A DNA stretch of 64,000 nucleotides from Nocardia acidivorans NBRC 108247 (GCF_001625085.1 NZ_BDAW01000033.1:41061-105060), one strand, 5' to 3'; positions 35,701 through 44,966 are shown, counted from the stretch's first letter. A program made the numbers and translations. The notes: generated from the letters alone by a model not told the origin.

Positions 35701-36318
35701 ATGTGCAGCATTCATTTACAGGGTCCGCGATTCCGGGCCGATTCCGGGCCGAAGACGAGTGTCGCGGTCATCGGCACCGGGCGGGTCGGGCGGGCGGTGG
35801 GGTTCGCGCTCGCGCGGTCGGGGCACCGCGTGGTCTATGGCTCGCGGACGCCGGGACGGGACAGTTTCGGCATCGGCGATGCCGTCATCGGCGGAGATGT
35901 CGTACTGGTGGCGATTCCGCCCCGGGCCGTCGCGGATTTCGCCCGGGACCATGCGGCGGCGATGGCGGGCAAGCTGGTCCTGGACGCCACCAATGATGTG
36001 CTCGGCACACCCGCGAATGCCGCCGCCACCTTCGCCGAATTCGCGCCCGAGGCCCGGTACGTGCGGGCGTTCAACAGTCTCGGCGCGGAGATATTCGAGA
36101 ATCCGGTGGTGGACGGCGCACCGGCGGATCTGTTCTTCTCCGCTGCCGAGGCCGATCGGGCGCAGGTCGAGGAGCTGATCACCGCTGCCGGGCTCCGGCC
36201 GATCTATGTCGGCCCCGACAACCATGACCTCGTCGACGGGGTGATGCGCCTGTGGCTCAACCTGGCCATGGCCCGAAACTTCGGCCGGGACCTGGCATTT
36301 CGAGTGGTAACCCGCTGA
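35701..36318 (+). CDS. NADPH:F420-oxidoreductase-like dinucleotide-binding protein
   Basis: 205 residues. The Rossmann loop VAVIGTGRVGRAVGFALARSG is near residue 20, followed by HRVVYGSRTPG, which can bind NADP phosphate, and a conserved VRAFNSLGAEIFENP segment seen in F420-dependent NADP reductase relatives (NPD group). ATG at 35701 is used; the frame is open upstream but non-coding in character. Reaction unknown; transfer of hydride between NADP(H) and F420 or a flavin-like partner is known for the family. Confidence 0.8.
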   Translation: MCSIHLQGPRFRADSGPKTSVAVIGTGRVGRAVGFALARSGHRVVYGSRTPGRDSFGIGDAVIGGDVVLVAIPPRAVADFARDHAAAMAGKLVLDATNDVLGTPANAAATFAEFAPEARYVRAFNSLGAEIFENPVVDGAPADLFFSAAEADRAQVEELITAAGLRPIYVGPDNHDLVDGVMRLWLNLAMARNFGRDLAFRVVTR

Positions 36319-36373
36319 CCAGCGGCAATCCTCGCCAGGCATGCACGCGGCGGCCCGCCGAACATAATGCATC

Positions 36374-37126
36374 ATGGGTATTTTCAGGCCGACCTGTCCG
36401 GTGGGTGCACTGGAACGGCTCTGGGTCGAGGAGATGATGGGCTGGTGCGCAGCGCAATTCGGTCCGCGCACGCTGCGCGCGCCCGTCGTGTTGCCGACCG
36501 GCGATTTCTTCCCGGACCCGTATTCCGGGACGAAACCGCAGGTCCGCGCCCTGGTCGACACCGTCGGCGGCCATATGGGCGTCAATCCGGATCGCCTTGT
36601 GGTGGAGGTGAATTCGGGCGACGACGCGCTACCCGAGGGCGTGGCCTTCCTGGAGGGCGCCACCCACGGCGAGGCCGGGCACTACCGGGTGGAGCACGGC
36701 CGCGCGGTGATCTCGCTCGATATGGGGCGACTGCGCTCCCAGGTCACCCTGATCGCCGCGATCGCCCATGAACTCGCGCACGAACGACTACTGGGTGAGC
36801 GGCGCATCGACCCCGACCGGCACGACGGTGAGCAGCTGACCGACCTCGCCACCGTCTACCTCGGCCTCGGTATCTTCAATGCCAATGCCGCACTCCAGTT
36901 CTCGCAGAATCAGCGCGGCTGGCGGTCATCCCGACTGGGCTATCTGTCCCAGCCCATGTACGGATACGCGCTCGCCTGCTGGGCCGTCATGCGCGGTGAC
37001 CCCGCACCGGCGTGGGCCGGGCACCTGGACACCAACCCGCGCGTCTACATGAAACAGAGCCTGCGCTACCTGCGCGCCAATCCCGATTCCCTGCCCGAAT
37101 GGCGGGCCACCACCCGGGACTCCTGA
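36374..37126 (+). CDS. putative zinc metallopeptidase
   Basis: 250 residues without signal peptide. HELAHERLL (His132, Glu133, His136) is a zincin motif and DGEQLTD (Glu153) is a candidate third ligand, followed by a helix LATVYLGLGIFNAN. The remainder is unassigned, with LGYLSQPMYGYALACWAVMR near the end. No family name is certain. It precedes the P450 gene by 47 bp on the same strand and may be co-transcribed. Confidence 0.68.
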   Translation: MGIFRPTCPVGALERLWVEEMMGWCAAQFGPRTLRAPVVLPTGDFFPDPYSGTKPQVRALVDTVGGHMGVNPDRLVVEVNSGDDALPEGVAFLEGATHGEAGHYRVEHGRAVISLDMGRLRSQVTLIAAIAHELAHERLLGERRIDPDRHDGEQLTDLATVYLGLGIFNANAALQFSQNQRGWRSSRLGYLSQPMYGYALACWAVMRGDPAPAWAGHLDTNPRVYMKQSLRYLRANPDSLPEWRATTRDS

Positions 37127-37173
37127 GCACCACTCATCGAGACCCATTGGGCCACTTGGGTGATGATGGTCGA

Positions 37174-38364
37174 GTGCTGAATATCTTCGACGCGGAATTC
37201 GCGCGCGCCCCGTGGCCGGTGCTGCGTTCACTGCGCGAGGCCGGGGGCGCGCATCGGGTGGCGACCCCCGACGGTCCACCCGCCTGGCTGATCACCCGAT
37301 ACGCGGATGTGCGGGCCGGACTCCTGGATGAGCGGCTGTCGGTCAATCTGCGCTACAGCGGGGGCGGCGATTACGCGGGCTTCGCCGTCCCGGCCCCGCT
37401 GGACGTCTTCCAGTCCGCCGCACCGGAGCGCTTGGCGCGGCTGCGCGGTCTGGTCGTCGGTGAGCTGCGGCTGGCGGGGGACTGGGCCGATCGGGCCGCG
37501 ATGTTGATCGGCAAGAGCCTGGCCGAGTTGGACGGGGTGACGGAGTTCGATTTCGTCGAGCGGGTGGCCCTGCCGCTCCCGGCGGTCATTCTCGGTGAAC
37601 TACTGGGATTGCCGGAGTCCGAACGCGATGCACTCGCCGCCTGGGCGCACGCCACCCTGGCACCCGATGCCAGCCCCCGAGCGCGCGACACGCTCGGCGG
37701 CATGCAGCGCATCATCGCCGCCGTTGTCGAACGCGGCCGGGACGGCGCCGACGACACCATGCTCGGCCGCCTGGTACGCGCCGGAATCAGCGGTAGCGCA
37801 GTGGATTCCGGTGAACTGCCGGGGCTGCTGTTCTACCTGCTGTTCGTCTGGTATGAGGTGCTGATGGATCTGCTCGCCGGTGCGGTCCTGACCTTCTCGG
37901 GCCGACCCGACCAGCTCGCGGCCATGCTCGCCGCAGCGGATCGCACCGTCGCGGTGGACGAACTGCTGCGCTATCTGTCCCCGCAGGTCCTGGCCGCTCC
38001 CCGGTTCGCGGTCACCGATCTGGAGATCGCCGGACAGCGGATCGAGGCCGGGCAGACCGTGCTGTTCTGCCTGGCCGCCGCCGATCACGATCCCGAACGC
38101 TTCACCGGCCCGGCCGAACCCGACGGTGCGCTGGAATTGGATGTGCGGCGCAGCCCCAATCCGCATGTGGCACTGGGGTATGGCGCACACGCCTGCGTCG
38201 GTGTCGGACTGTTGCGCCCGGTGCTGGCCGCGATGCTGGGCGAGCTCTACGGCCGCTGGCCGAATCTGCGTGCGGCCGTTGCCGATTCCGAGGTGCCGTG
38301 GCGTTCGGGTTTCCGGCATCGCGGTCCGCTCACCCTGCCGGTGCGCCCGCGGGGAATCCGGTGA
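37174..38364 (+). CDS. atypical cytochrome P450
   Basis: 396 residues. K-helix ELLR (263-266), the ERF meander and a heme-cysteine loop LGYGAHACVG with Cys341 identify a P450, though Phe of the loop is Leu. The I-helix, where A/G-G-x-D/E-T supports oxygen activation, instead reads LLFYLLFVWYEVLMDLL (218-234) and has no acid-threonine pair at the expected site (Glu228 only). The C-helix HxxxR is AxxxR-like (PERLARLR). GTG at 37174 is the start. Such changes suggest peroxygenase-type or altered chemistry. Confidence 0.82.
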   Translation: MLNIFDAEFARAPWPVLRSLREAGGAHRVATPDGPPAWLITRYADVRAGLLDERLSVNLRYSGGGDYAGFAVPAPLDVFQSAAPERLARLRGLVVGELRLAGDWADRAAMLIGKSLAELDGVTEFDFVERVALPLPAVILGELLGLPESERDALAAWAHATLAPDASPRARDTLGGMQRIIAAVVERGRDGADDTMLGRLVRAGISGSAVDSGELPGLLFYLLFVWYEVLMDLLAGAVLTFSGRPDQLAAMLAAADRTVAVDELLRYLSPQVLAAPRFAVTDLEIAGQRIEAGQTVLFCLAAADHDPERFTGPAEPDGALELDVRRSPNPHVALGYGAHACVGVGLLRPVLAAMLGELYGRWPNLRAAVADSEVPWRSGFRHRGPLTLPVRPRGIR

Positions 38365-38392
38365 ATGGGGCGAACATCTTCGGTCGCCCCAT
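38365..38392 (+). terminator. hairpin after the P450 gene
   Basis: ATGGGGCGA and TCGCCCCAT form a perfect 9-bp stem with an 11-base... loop segment (ACATCTTCGG region), starting at the P450 stop codon. It separates the P450 unit from the XRE operon; no T-run follows, as is common in actinomycetes. Confidence 0.5.
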
Positions 38393-38529
38393 CCTGACTT
38401 CGCGGTCCGAGACCTGAACGGCCGATGTCCTCCCCTTCGGGGACAGCGGTTTCCGGGTACCGTCGCGAAGTAGGGACGAGTATATGATCAGGATCACCGC
38501 GACTGTCAACTGCAGGAGACAAGATCAGA

Positions 38530-38985
38530 ATGGTTGCCGCACAACAGCATCCGTTCACCAGCGCGCTCAATGCGCTGATCGCCGGTATGCATCCGCCCGT
38601 GACCAGGGACGGCCGCGAAGTGGAGATCACCCACCGGGCGCTGGCCGAGCGCATTCACAGCACCACCGGAGCCTGTCTTTCGGCGAACTATCTGTGGAAA
38701 CTGCGCACCGGCCAGACCGTGAACCCCTCCTTCGAAACCCTGGAGGCCCTGCGCGGCTACTTCGGTCTGGACAGTCTTGATCCGCTCACCAATCCCGAAC
38801 TCGCGGTGGCGCGCGCCCGGGAACTCGCATTGGTCAACGCGCTCAAGGGAACCGCCGACAATCCCGCACTGGAACTCGTCCTGCGTGACGGCCTGGCGCA
38901 CGGTACCGTGCGGGCCGAGACCGTGGCCGCCATGCTCGATGTGCTGCGGCGGCTCGAGGCCGAGCACAACGGGGAAGACTTGTGA
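38530..38985 (+). CDS. XRE-family transcriptional regulator
   Basis: 151 residues. The helix-turn-helix region is ITHRALAERIHSTTGACLSANYLWKLRTGQTVNPSFETL, of the type seen in actinobacterial regulators paired with IrrE-like peptidases and resembling EspR. The C-terminal half is helical and may dimerise. ATG at 38530. The stop is three bases before the peptidase gene, and the third gene follows at four bases, so the three form one operon. It is the likely DNA-binding output and possible substrate of the peptidase. Confidence 0.85.
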   Translation: MVAAQQHPFTSALNALIAGMHPPVTRDGREVEITHRALAERIHSTTGACLSANYLWKLRTGQTVNPSFETLEALRGYFGLDSLDPLTNPELAVARARELALVNALKGTADNPALELVLRDGLAHGTVRAETVAAMLDVLRRLEAEHNGEDL

Positions 38986-38988
38986 GCG

Positions 38989-39546
38989 ATGCGGATCGCG
39001 GTCTGGGAGGGTTCGGGGAATGAGCGTCCGATGATGGAGCATCGACGGCTGCGACGGGAGCTGCGCGCACTGGGCCTGCCGGGGCGCTTCACGGTGGCCG
39101 AATTGGCCGAGGCGCTGGCCCGGCGTCGCGGCCGGCCGCTGCGATTGCGTCCGGAGCCGTTCGCCGTGGCCGGACTCTCCGGCGGTCTGCTGGTGACCCG
39201 CGATATCGATTTCCTGGCGTACCAGAGCAATACCAGCGAACTGCATCAGGATCACATCGTCTGCCACGAGTTCGGACATCTGCTCGCCGGGCACGAACCC
39301 GTTACGGTGACCGGTCAGGACGCGCTGCGCCTGCTTGCGCCGAATATCGACCCCGCCGTGGTGCGGCGCATGCTGGGCCGCAGCTGTTCGGCCGAGCAGC
39401 AGGAGCAGGAGGCCGAGTACATCGCGGATCTGCTGATGGCACACCACATCACGCGCTGGACCCCGCGCGCCGAATGGGTGCTGCCCGCGAACGCCCCCGC
39501 CGATATCCGCAGTCTGCTGGATACGCTCGGACCCGGAATCGACTGA
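38989..39546 (+). CDS. ImmA/IrrE-type metallopeptidase
   Basis: 185 residues. HEFGHLLAGHE (HExxH at 93-97) with a downstream EQEAEYIADLLM helix (third metal ligand Glu) is the ImmA/IrrE family pattern. Members cleave XRE-type repressors, as ImmA does to ImmR and IrrE to DdrO. The preceding gene encodes an XRE protein, so an analogous pair is inferred. Starts at 38989 and 39031 (MMEHRRLRREL) are both plausible. No signal peptide; cytosolic. Confidence 0.85.
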   Translation: MRIAVWEGSGNERPMMEHRRLRRELRALGLPGRFTVAELAEALARRRGRPLRLRPEPFAVAGLSGGLLVTRDIDFLAYQSNTSELHQDHIVCHEFGHLLAGHEPVTVTGQDALRLLAPNIDPAVVRRMLGRSCSAEQQEQEAEYIADLLMAHHITRWTPRAEWVLPANAPADIRSLLDTLGPGID

Positions 39547-39550
39547 TCGC

Positions 39551-40798
39551 GTGCACTTCGCCCTGATCTACGGCAGCGTCGGCATGCTCGCCGTCCTGGT
39601 ATTCGGCTGGCGGCTGCTGCTCGCCCTGCGCGGCACCCGGTTCGCCGCACGCTGGGCGGTCGCGGTCGCCATCGCCTGCGCGGCACTGGGTTTCGAGGCG
39701 GCGGTACCGCAGGTCTACGAGTGGATCGGCCGGGTCAGCGGCAGTCCGAACCTGGCCACCCTGATCGTCTATTCGGCCATCACCACCGCGACCCTGGCGC
39801 AGCTGGTCTGGACGACCTACCTGGTCGCGCCGCATGCCGACGACGACCCCGGGGCCGCCGCGCCGAAATCGCCCGCGACCCTCGCGAACTCGACCGTGAC
39901 TGGGCCGAATATCGACGGCCGCATAGTGATACTGATCAATCTGGTCATCGTGCTGGTGCTGATCGCGCTCTTCTTCGCCGCACCGGTGCACGACCGAGCG
40001 CATGCGACCGACTTCGACTACCACTACGCGACCGTCCCGCTGGTGGACCTGTTTCTCGGCATCTATCTGTGCGCCTACACGCTGGCCCTGCTGCGCATTG
40101 TGCTGCTGTGCCGCACCTGGATCCCTCATGTGCGCGAACAGCCTTGGCTGCGAAGGGGTTTGGTACTACTGGTTACGGGCTCGGTGATCGCGATCGGTTA
40201 CAGCATCGGCAAGACCGCCGCCCTGGCCGGGTCCTGGGCGGGCTATTCGCCGCGCACCCTGAATATGGAGATCGCGCCCGCCTTCGCCAGTGCGGGCGCG
40301 GCCATCATGCTGCTCGGCTACCTGTGCCCCTCCCTGCTGCCGCAGGCGATCGCCGCCGTCCAGCGGGCCCGCGCACTGCCCCGGCTGCGCCCGCTCTGGC
40401 TGGCGTTGCGCGCGGCGGTGCCCGAGAGAGGCGCCGCCGCGCCAGTGGCCCGGCGCATGACCCGCGACCGGCTGTACCGCCGCGTCATCGAGATCCGGGA
40501 CGCGCTGCTGCTGTTGCAACCCCATCTCGGCCCCGAAATCACCGCGGAGGCAGTGCAAGTCGTCGATCGGCTGCGGGTTCCCGTCGCCGACCGCGAGGCG
40601 GCCGTCGAAGCGGCGCGGATCGCTCTCGCGCTGCGCGCACACCGCGCCGGGGCCATCCCGATCGATCGCGGAGAAATTTTTCGCAGGCCCGCCCGGCCCA
40701 CCTTTATCGGCGAACTCACCTGGCTGGGAGCGGTTTCCAGCGCATACCGCAGGTATTTTGCGGCCGATGACGAGGTATCGGACACCACCCGAGCCTGA
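39551..40798 (+). CDS. seven-helix membrane protein with DUF6545 domain (MAB_1171c-like)
   Basis: 415 residues, GTG start at 39551. Seven hydrophobic segments cover residues 1-275 in a pattern recalling 7TM sensors (TM7 near PAFASAGAAIMLLGYLCPSLL). The cytosolic C-terminus of about 140 residues contains DRLYRRVIEIRDALLLLQPHL, characteristic of DUF6545. It closes the XRE-peptidase operon. The family is annotated as a putative transporter but a sensor that triggers the peptidase is an equally good idea from context. Confidence 0.82.
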   Translation: MHFALIYGSVGMLAVLVFGWRLLLALRGTRFAARWAVAVAIACAALGFEAAVPQVYEWIGRVSGSPNLATLIVYSAITTATLAQLVWTTYLVAPHADDDPGAAAPKSPATLANSTVTGPNIDGRIVILINLVIVLVLIALFFAAPVHDRAHATDFDYHYATVPLVDLFLGIYLCAYTLALLRIVLLCRTWIPHVREQPWLRRGLVLLVTGSVIAIGYSIGKTAALAGSWAGYSPRTLNMEIAPAFASAGAAIMLLGYLCPSLLPQAIAAVQRARALPRLRPLWLALRAAVPERGAAAPVARRMTRDRLYRRVIEIRDALLLLQPHLGPEITAEAVQVVDRLRVPVADREAAVEAARIALALRAHRAGAIPIDRGEIFRRPARPTFIGELTWLGAVSSAYRRYFAADDEVSDTTRA

Positions 40799-40835
40799 CG
40801 AAATCGCTTGTTACCGCTATCCTTTCCGGTGCGGG

Positions 40836-40870
40836 CGTGGTGTTCGATATCCCCTTCATCGAACACCACG
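40836..40870. repeat. 13-bp perfect inverted repeat after the DUF6545 operon
   Basis: CGTGGTGTTCGAT and ATCGAACACCACG flank nine bases (ATCCCCTTC). It begins 38 bp after the DUF6545 stop. It may terminate the operon, but lacks a T-run and is not GC-rich at the base of the stem, so an operator or integration-type palindrome is also possible. Confidence 0.5.
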
Positions 40871-41303
40871 ACCGTCCAAATCCAGTGGCCCGCAATATCT
40901 TACGAAATCGGCAGGTCGTACAGGAGCACTCCCGGCCGCTCCGCCCGCCGGAAACCGCCTGTGCAATGGACCGATCGCACCCCGATTCTTTGGAATTCGG
41001 GGCCGGGCACGCTCGAGGGCGTCGCGCGCGATTGTCTCGCCGCCCCCGATCCACGCGTCGATCTGAGCGCCATCGCGGGAACCTGCCGTCCCTGATCCGG
41101 CGTCTCGGGCCGCCGCCGTATCGAGTGGCCGAGTTCCCGCCCCCTGCCCGACAGTCCGGCGAAACCTGCCGTTAGCCCGGGACTGCCATGCTTCGCCGCG
41201 CCACCGCCCGCGCCGCCCCCCATCGCGTCGCGGGCGGTGGCGGCAAACGGTGGTTCCCCGCGGTGCGACGGGCATGGCGGCACAGTAGGAATAGGGCTCG
41301 AAC
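40871..41303 (+). other. intergenic stretch without convincing gene
   Basis: About 430 bp between the inverted repeat and the esterase. One plus-strand frame ending at 41095 has a protein-like tail (LEGVARDCLAAPDPRVDLSAI), which could be a remnant, but there is no start, no ribosome site and no recognisable domain. Other frames are Arg/Pro-rich shadows. Nothing else was seen. Confidence 0.35.
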
Positions 41304-42401
41304 GTGCGTTTTCGCTGGACTTCGCGCGGCGCGGCGGCGGTCGCCGCGGGTGCCGCGGCAGTAACTTCGCAAGGCATGGCAATCACTGTGCGCGGCGCGG
41401 CGGTATTGCTGGCCGTCGGCGTCCTAGCCCTGCTCCCGGTCTCGAAGCCCTTCTCGTCCACGGCCGCCGCCGAACCCGAAACGGCTGAATCGGACGGTTC
41501 GCACATTGTGAACATCCACACCGACGATGTCCGGCACTGGGTCATCACCGTCTACTCCGCCGCCATGGACAGCGAATTCACCGTCGAGGTGCAGCGCCCA
41601 TCGGATACCTCGGTGCCCCGACCCGTGCTGTATCTGCTGAGCGGCGGCAGCGGCGGCAAGGGCCCCGGCTCCTGGGACCGGCAGACCCATGCCACCGATT
41701 TTCTCGCCGACAAACAGGTCAATGTGGTGCAGCCCATCGGCGGCGCGGCCTCCTACTACGCCGACTGGCGTTCCCCCGATCCGCGCCTGGGCGTGGTGAA
41801 GTGGAAGACGTACCTCACCGAGGAGCTACCCCTGCTGATCGATCGGGCGCTGGGGTCGAACGGCCGCAATGCTATTGCGGGAGTATCGATGTCGGGTACT
41901 TCGGTGCTGCAACTCCCCATTGCCCGACCCGGTCTGTACCGGGCGGTCGCGGCCTACAGCGGTTGTGCGCAGATCGCCGATCCGCTCGGCCAGGCGTATG
42001 TGCGCCTCACTGTCGCCTACAGCGCGGGTGATGCCGGCAATATGTACGGCCCGCCCGGCGATCCCATGTGGGCCGCCAATGATCCCTACCTGCACGCGGA
42101 AGCCCTGCGCGGCCTGGACCTCTACCTCTCCAGCGGTAACGGCCTCCCCGGCCCCTACGACAAATCGGGCGGCCGCGGTCTGGTCGGCGCAGGTATCGGC
42201 GCACTCGCCAACCAGGTGCTGGTCGGCGGCGTCATCGAAGCCGCCACCGACCAGTGCACCCGCACCATGGCCGCCCGCCTGGCGGAGCTGAACATCCCCG
42301 CCACCGTCAACCTGCGCCCCTACGGCACCCACTCCTGGGGCTACTGGGATGACGAACTGGCCGCCTCCTGGCCCACCCTCGCCCACGGTCTCGGCTTGTG
42401 A
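41304..42401 (+). CDS. secreted antigen-85/esterase-D-like alpha/beta hydrolase
   Basis: 365 residues. A signal or anchor helix lies around residues 25-45 (VRGAAVLLAVGVLALLP). The catalytic domain resembles mycolyltransferase/esterase D proteins: VLYLLSGGSGG, then DWRSPDPRLG, nucleophile elbow GVSMSGTSVLQ and final histidine in YGTHSWGYWDDEL. In mycolate-containing bacteria such proteins transfer mycolates in the outer envelope; a plain esterase is possible too. GTG at 41304 or the ATG at 41376 could start it. It stands alone and converges on the oxygenase gene. Confidence 0.83.
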   Translation: MRFRWTSRGAAAVAAGAAAVTSQGMAITVRGAAVLLAVGVLALLPVSKPFSSTAAAEPETAESDGSHIVNIHTDDVRHWVITVYSAAMDSEFTVEVQRPSDTSVPRPVLYLLSGGSGGKGPGSWDRQTHATDFLADKQVNVVQPIGGAASYYADWRSPDPRLGVVKWKTYLTEELPLLIDRALGSNGRNAIAGVSMSGTSVLQLPIARPGLYRAVAAYSGCAQIADPLGQAYVRLTVAYSAGDAGNMYGPPGDPMWAANDPYLHAEALRGLDLYLSSGNGLPGPYDKSGGRGLVGAGIGALANQVLVGGVIEAATDQCTRTMAARLAELNIPATVNLRPYGTHSWGYWDDELAASWPTLAHGLGL

Positions 42402-42416
42402 TCGGCCCCGCCGGTA

Positions 42417-43439
42417 TCAGTCGGCGGATTCGAAGTTCTCCGGGTCGGCCGCGAACGTCTTCTGCATCTTGCGTGAGATCCATTGTCCGGCAGTCGATAT
42501 GCCCGACGGGTCCGGTGCTGCCGACGCGGTGGAATCGGCGATCGGATGGAGTGGGGCATCGTGATTCGGGAGATAGAAGAACGGGATCGACAGCCGGGAA
42601 GCGTCGGATCCGGCGGCCGGGTTGACGACCCGGTGCAGGGTGGAGCGCCAGCGGCCCGCGGTCCAGAGCGCGGTCAGGTCACCGATATTGACGATGAAGC
42701 CGCCGGGAATCATTGGTACGTCCCGCCATTCGCCGGACGGCAGTCGAATCTGCAGACCGCCGATATCGGTGTCCTGATGGAGAATCGTCAGGGTGCCCCA
42801 GTCGGTGTGCGCGCCGCGGCGGAGCTGTCCCGGAAGCGGGGGCACCCGCTGGGGGTAGTAGTAATTGACGGTGACCGAGGACACGTGGCGGTCGAATTTG
42901 TCGTCGAAGAAGTCTTCGTCGAGTCCCAGAGCCAGCGCGAACAGGCGCATGAGGTCCGCCGACAGATCGGTGAGGGCGCGCATGTACGCCCGCCAGGTCG
43001 ACTCGAAGCCGGTGGGGCGGCTCGGCCAGATATTGGCCAATTTCCATGAGGCCCAATAGTTCCCGAGCCGATCGCGCTCATCCTGGCTCAGGTCTCCGGT
43101 GACATGGGCCGAGAAGACCTCGCACAGGTCGGGCGGGGTCTTCCGGTCCAGGCTGTGCGCGGTGGAGCCGCCCGCGCGCCGAAATCCGGAGACGCCGGGA
43201 CGGTGGGCCACCAGGTCCTTCTCGGTATCGGGCAGGAGGAAGAATTCACGGGTGGTGGCGCACATCCGGGTGACGAGTTCGGCCGGGATCCCATGCCCGG
43301 TGATACCGAAGAAGCCGGAGGTTTCGCAGGCGCGATGGATGGCGTCGGCGATGATTCGCCTGCCGGATTCGGTGTTCCGGTCGGTCAGATCGATGATCGG
43401 GACGAAACTCGCTGTCCGCGTGGTGGCGTGCTCTGTCAT
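42417..43439 (-). CDS. 2-oxoglutarate/Fe(II)-dependent oxygenase (IPNS-like)
   Basis: 340 residues of the isopenicillin-N-synthase-like dioxygenase family. The N-terminal DIOX_N part contains VPIIDLTD and CETSGFFGITGHGIP. The iron ligands are His211 and Asp213 (HTDWG) and His269 (STLHRV); Arg282 in SRLSIPFF binds 2-oxoglutarate. It lies nine bases after the MFS exporter gene and is co-transcribed with it. Small-molecule hydroxylation or ring formation is likely, with the exporter handling the product or substrate. Confidence 0.88.
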   Translation of the reverse strand: MTEHATTRTASFVPIIDLTDRNTESGRRIIADAIHRACETSGFFGITGHGIPAELVTRMCATTREFFLLPDTEKDLVAHRPGVSGFRRAGGSTAHSLDRKTPPDLCEVFSAHVTGDLSQDERDRLGNYWASWKLANIWPSRPTGFESTWRAYMRALTDLSADLMRLFALALGLDEDFFDDKFDRHVSSVTVNYYYPQRVPPLPGQLRRGAHTDWGTLTILHQDTDIGGLQIRLPSGEWRDVPMIPGGFIVNIGDLTALWTAGRWRSTLHRVVNPAAGSDASRLSIPFFYLPNHDAPLHPIADSTASAAPDPSGISTAGQWISRKMQKTFAADPENFESAD

Positions 43440-43448
43440 GATCCGCTC

Positions 43449-44840
43449 CTACTGTGCATCGGCGAGGTCGGTTGTGGTGCTGGTGATTTCGGTGTTGGAC
43501 GGGGGCGTGCGACGCATCAGGAGTGGTACCCCGATCGCGCCGATCAGGGCGACCGTGCCGCTGACCGCCAGGGTGAGGCGGACGCCCGCGACGGGGGTGT
43601 CCGGGTGGGTGAAAAGGCCACCGAGAGTGGCGATTCCGAGTGCGAAGGTAAGTTGCTGTGCGGTGTTCAGCGCACCGGTCGCCATTCCGGCGCGCTCCCA
43701 CGGGACCGCGGCGACCGCGGCCGAGCTCAGGGTTGCCGTCGCGAGTCCGACGCCCGCGCCGACCAATACGAAGCCGGGGATCAGTGCGGGCCAGCTCGCA
43801 TCGCCGTGCACCAGCAGCGCGCCGACCACCCCGCCCACTCCGACGGCGGCCAACCCCGTGCCGATGATCCGGGCGGGCCGATCACCGTGCAGGTATTTGC
43901 CGAGCACACCCGAGACCAGAAATGCCATGAGAGACAGCGGAAGTCCGACCGCGCCCGCGGCGATCGGGCTCAGGCCGAGCACCGACTGCATCCAGATCTG
44001 GGTGTACATCAGCGCGGCGAACGCGGCGAAATACAGCACCGCACCGGCGGTCAGCACACCCGCGAATGCCCGGTCGCGCAGCAGTGCGAGATCGAGAATC
44101 GGTTGCCGCGAACGCTTTTCGACTGTTACAAAGGCGATCAGCGCGGCGGCCGAAGCGGGCAGCAGACACCAGGTGACGGCATCGGACCAGCCGTGCTCAT
44201 TGGCGCGAATGAGCGCGTAGGTGGCCAGGGCGGCGCTCGCGGTGAACAGCGCCATCCCCGCCACATCGATCCGATTGCGCTGTGCGCGTTCGTCTTCGGC
44301 GATCACCCACAGGCACAGTGCGATGGCGAGCACGCTGAACGGCAGATTGACGAAGAAGATCCAGCGCCAGGACGCGATCTCGGTGAGCAGCCCGCCGACA
44401 ATCGGGCCGATGGCCGAGGACGCCCCCGCCACCGCACCCCACATGCCGTACGCGGTACCCCGATCACGCCCGGCGTAGGCCGCGTTCAACAGCGCGAAGG
44501 TGGTGCAGGACATGGTCGCCGCACCCACCCCCTGCACAATCCGAGCGGCAATGAGCACCTGGGGATTCGGGGCCAGCCCGCAGACCAGCGAGGCCGTCGC
44601 GAACAGCGCCAGCCCGGCCAGGTAGGTGCGCCGATGCCCGGCCAGATCGGCGAGGGAGCCCGCGCCCAGCATGAGCGCGGCCATGGCCAGGGCATACCCG
44701 TCGACGACCCATTGCAATGCGCCGAAGGACGCGCCCAGATCGGTGCGCATATCGGGTAGTGCGACGTTCACGATGGTGACGTCGATCAGCAGCATGAAGG
44801 TGCCCAGGCACACCGTCAGCAACGGTAACCATTTACGCAA
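43449..44840 (-). CDS. MFS drug/metabolite exporter, DHA2-like
   Basis: 463 residues with about 14 membrane helices. DVTIVNVALPDM, VDGYALAMAALMLGAGSLADLAGHRR and the GAVAGASSAIGPIVGG motif identify the DHA2 (QacA/EmrB-type) branch, proton-driven efflux in the plasma membrane. The start is TTG at 44840 (TTG CGT AAA TGG) with GAGAGGA eight bases upstream; the frame upstream is not coding. It is divergent from the AsnC regulator (126 bp), which probably controls it, and heads an operon with the 2OG oxygenase. Confidence 0.9.
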   Translation of the reverse strand: MRKWLPLLTVCLGTFMLLIDVTIVNVALPDMRTDLGASFGALQWVVDGYALAMAALMLGAGSLADLAGHRRTYLAGLALFATASLVCGLAPNPQVLIAARIVQGVGAATMSCTTFALLNAAYAGRDRGTAYGMWGAVAGASSAIGPIVGGLLTEIASWRWIFFVNLPFSVLAIALCLWVIAEDERAQRNRIDVAGMALFTASAALATYALIRANEHGWSDAVTWCLLPASAAALIAFVTVEKRSRQPILDLALLRDRAFAGVLTAGAVLYFAAFAALMYTQIWMQSVLGLSPIAAGAVGLPLSLMAFLVSGVLGKYLHGDRPARIIGTGLAAVGVGGVVGALLVHGDASWPALIPGFVLVGAGVGLATATLSSAAVAAVPWERAGMATGALNTAQQLTFALGIATLGGLFTHPDTPVAGVRLTLAVSGTVALIGAIGVPLLMRRTPPSNTEITSTTTDLADAQ

Positions 44841-44966
44841 TGCCGTTGTCCTCTCGAAGCGAAGATGAGGCGTCGAGTATCGAAAGCGAGACCGCGATCG
44901 GTCGCCTGCAAACGGCTCCGGCGTAGATTTCTTCCCGTGGCCGCCGCTCCGACGCAAGGAACCTCC

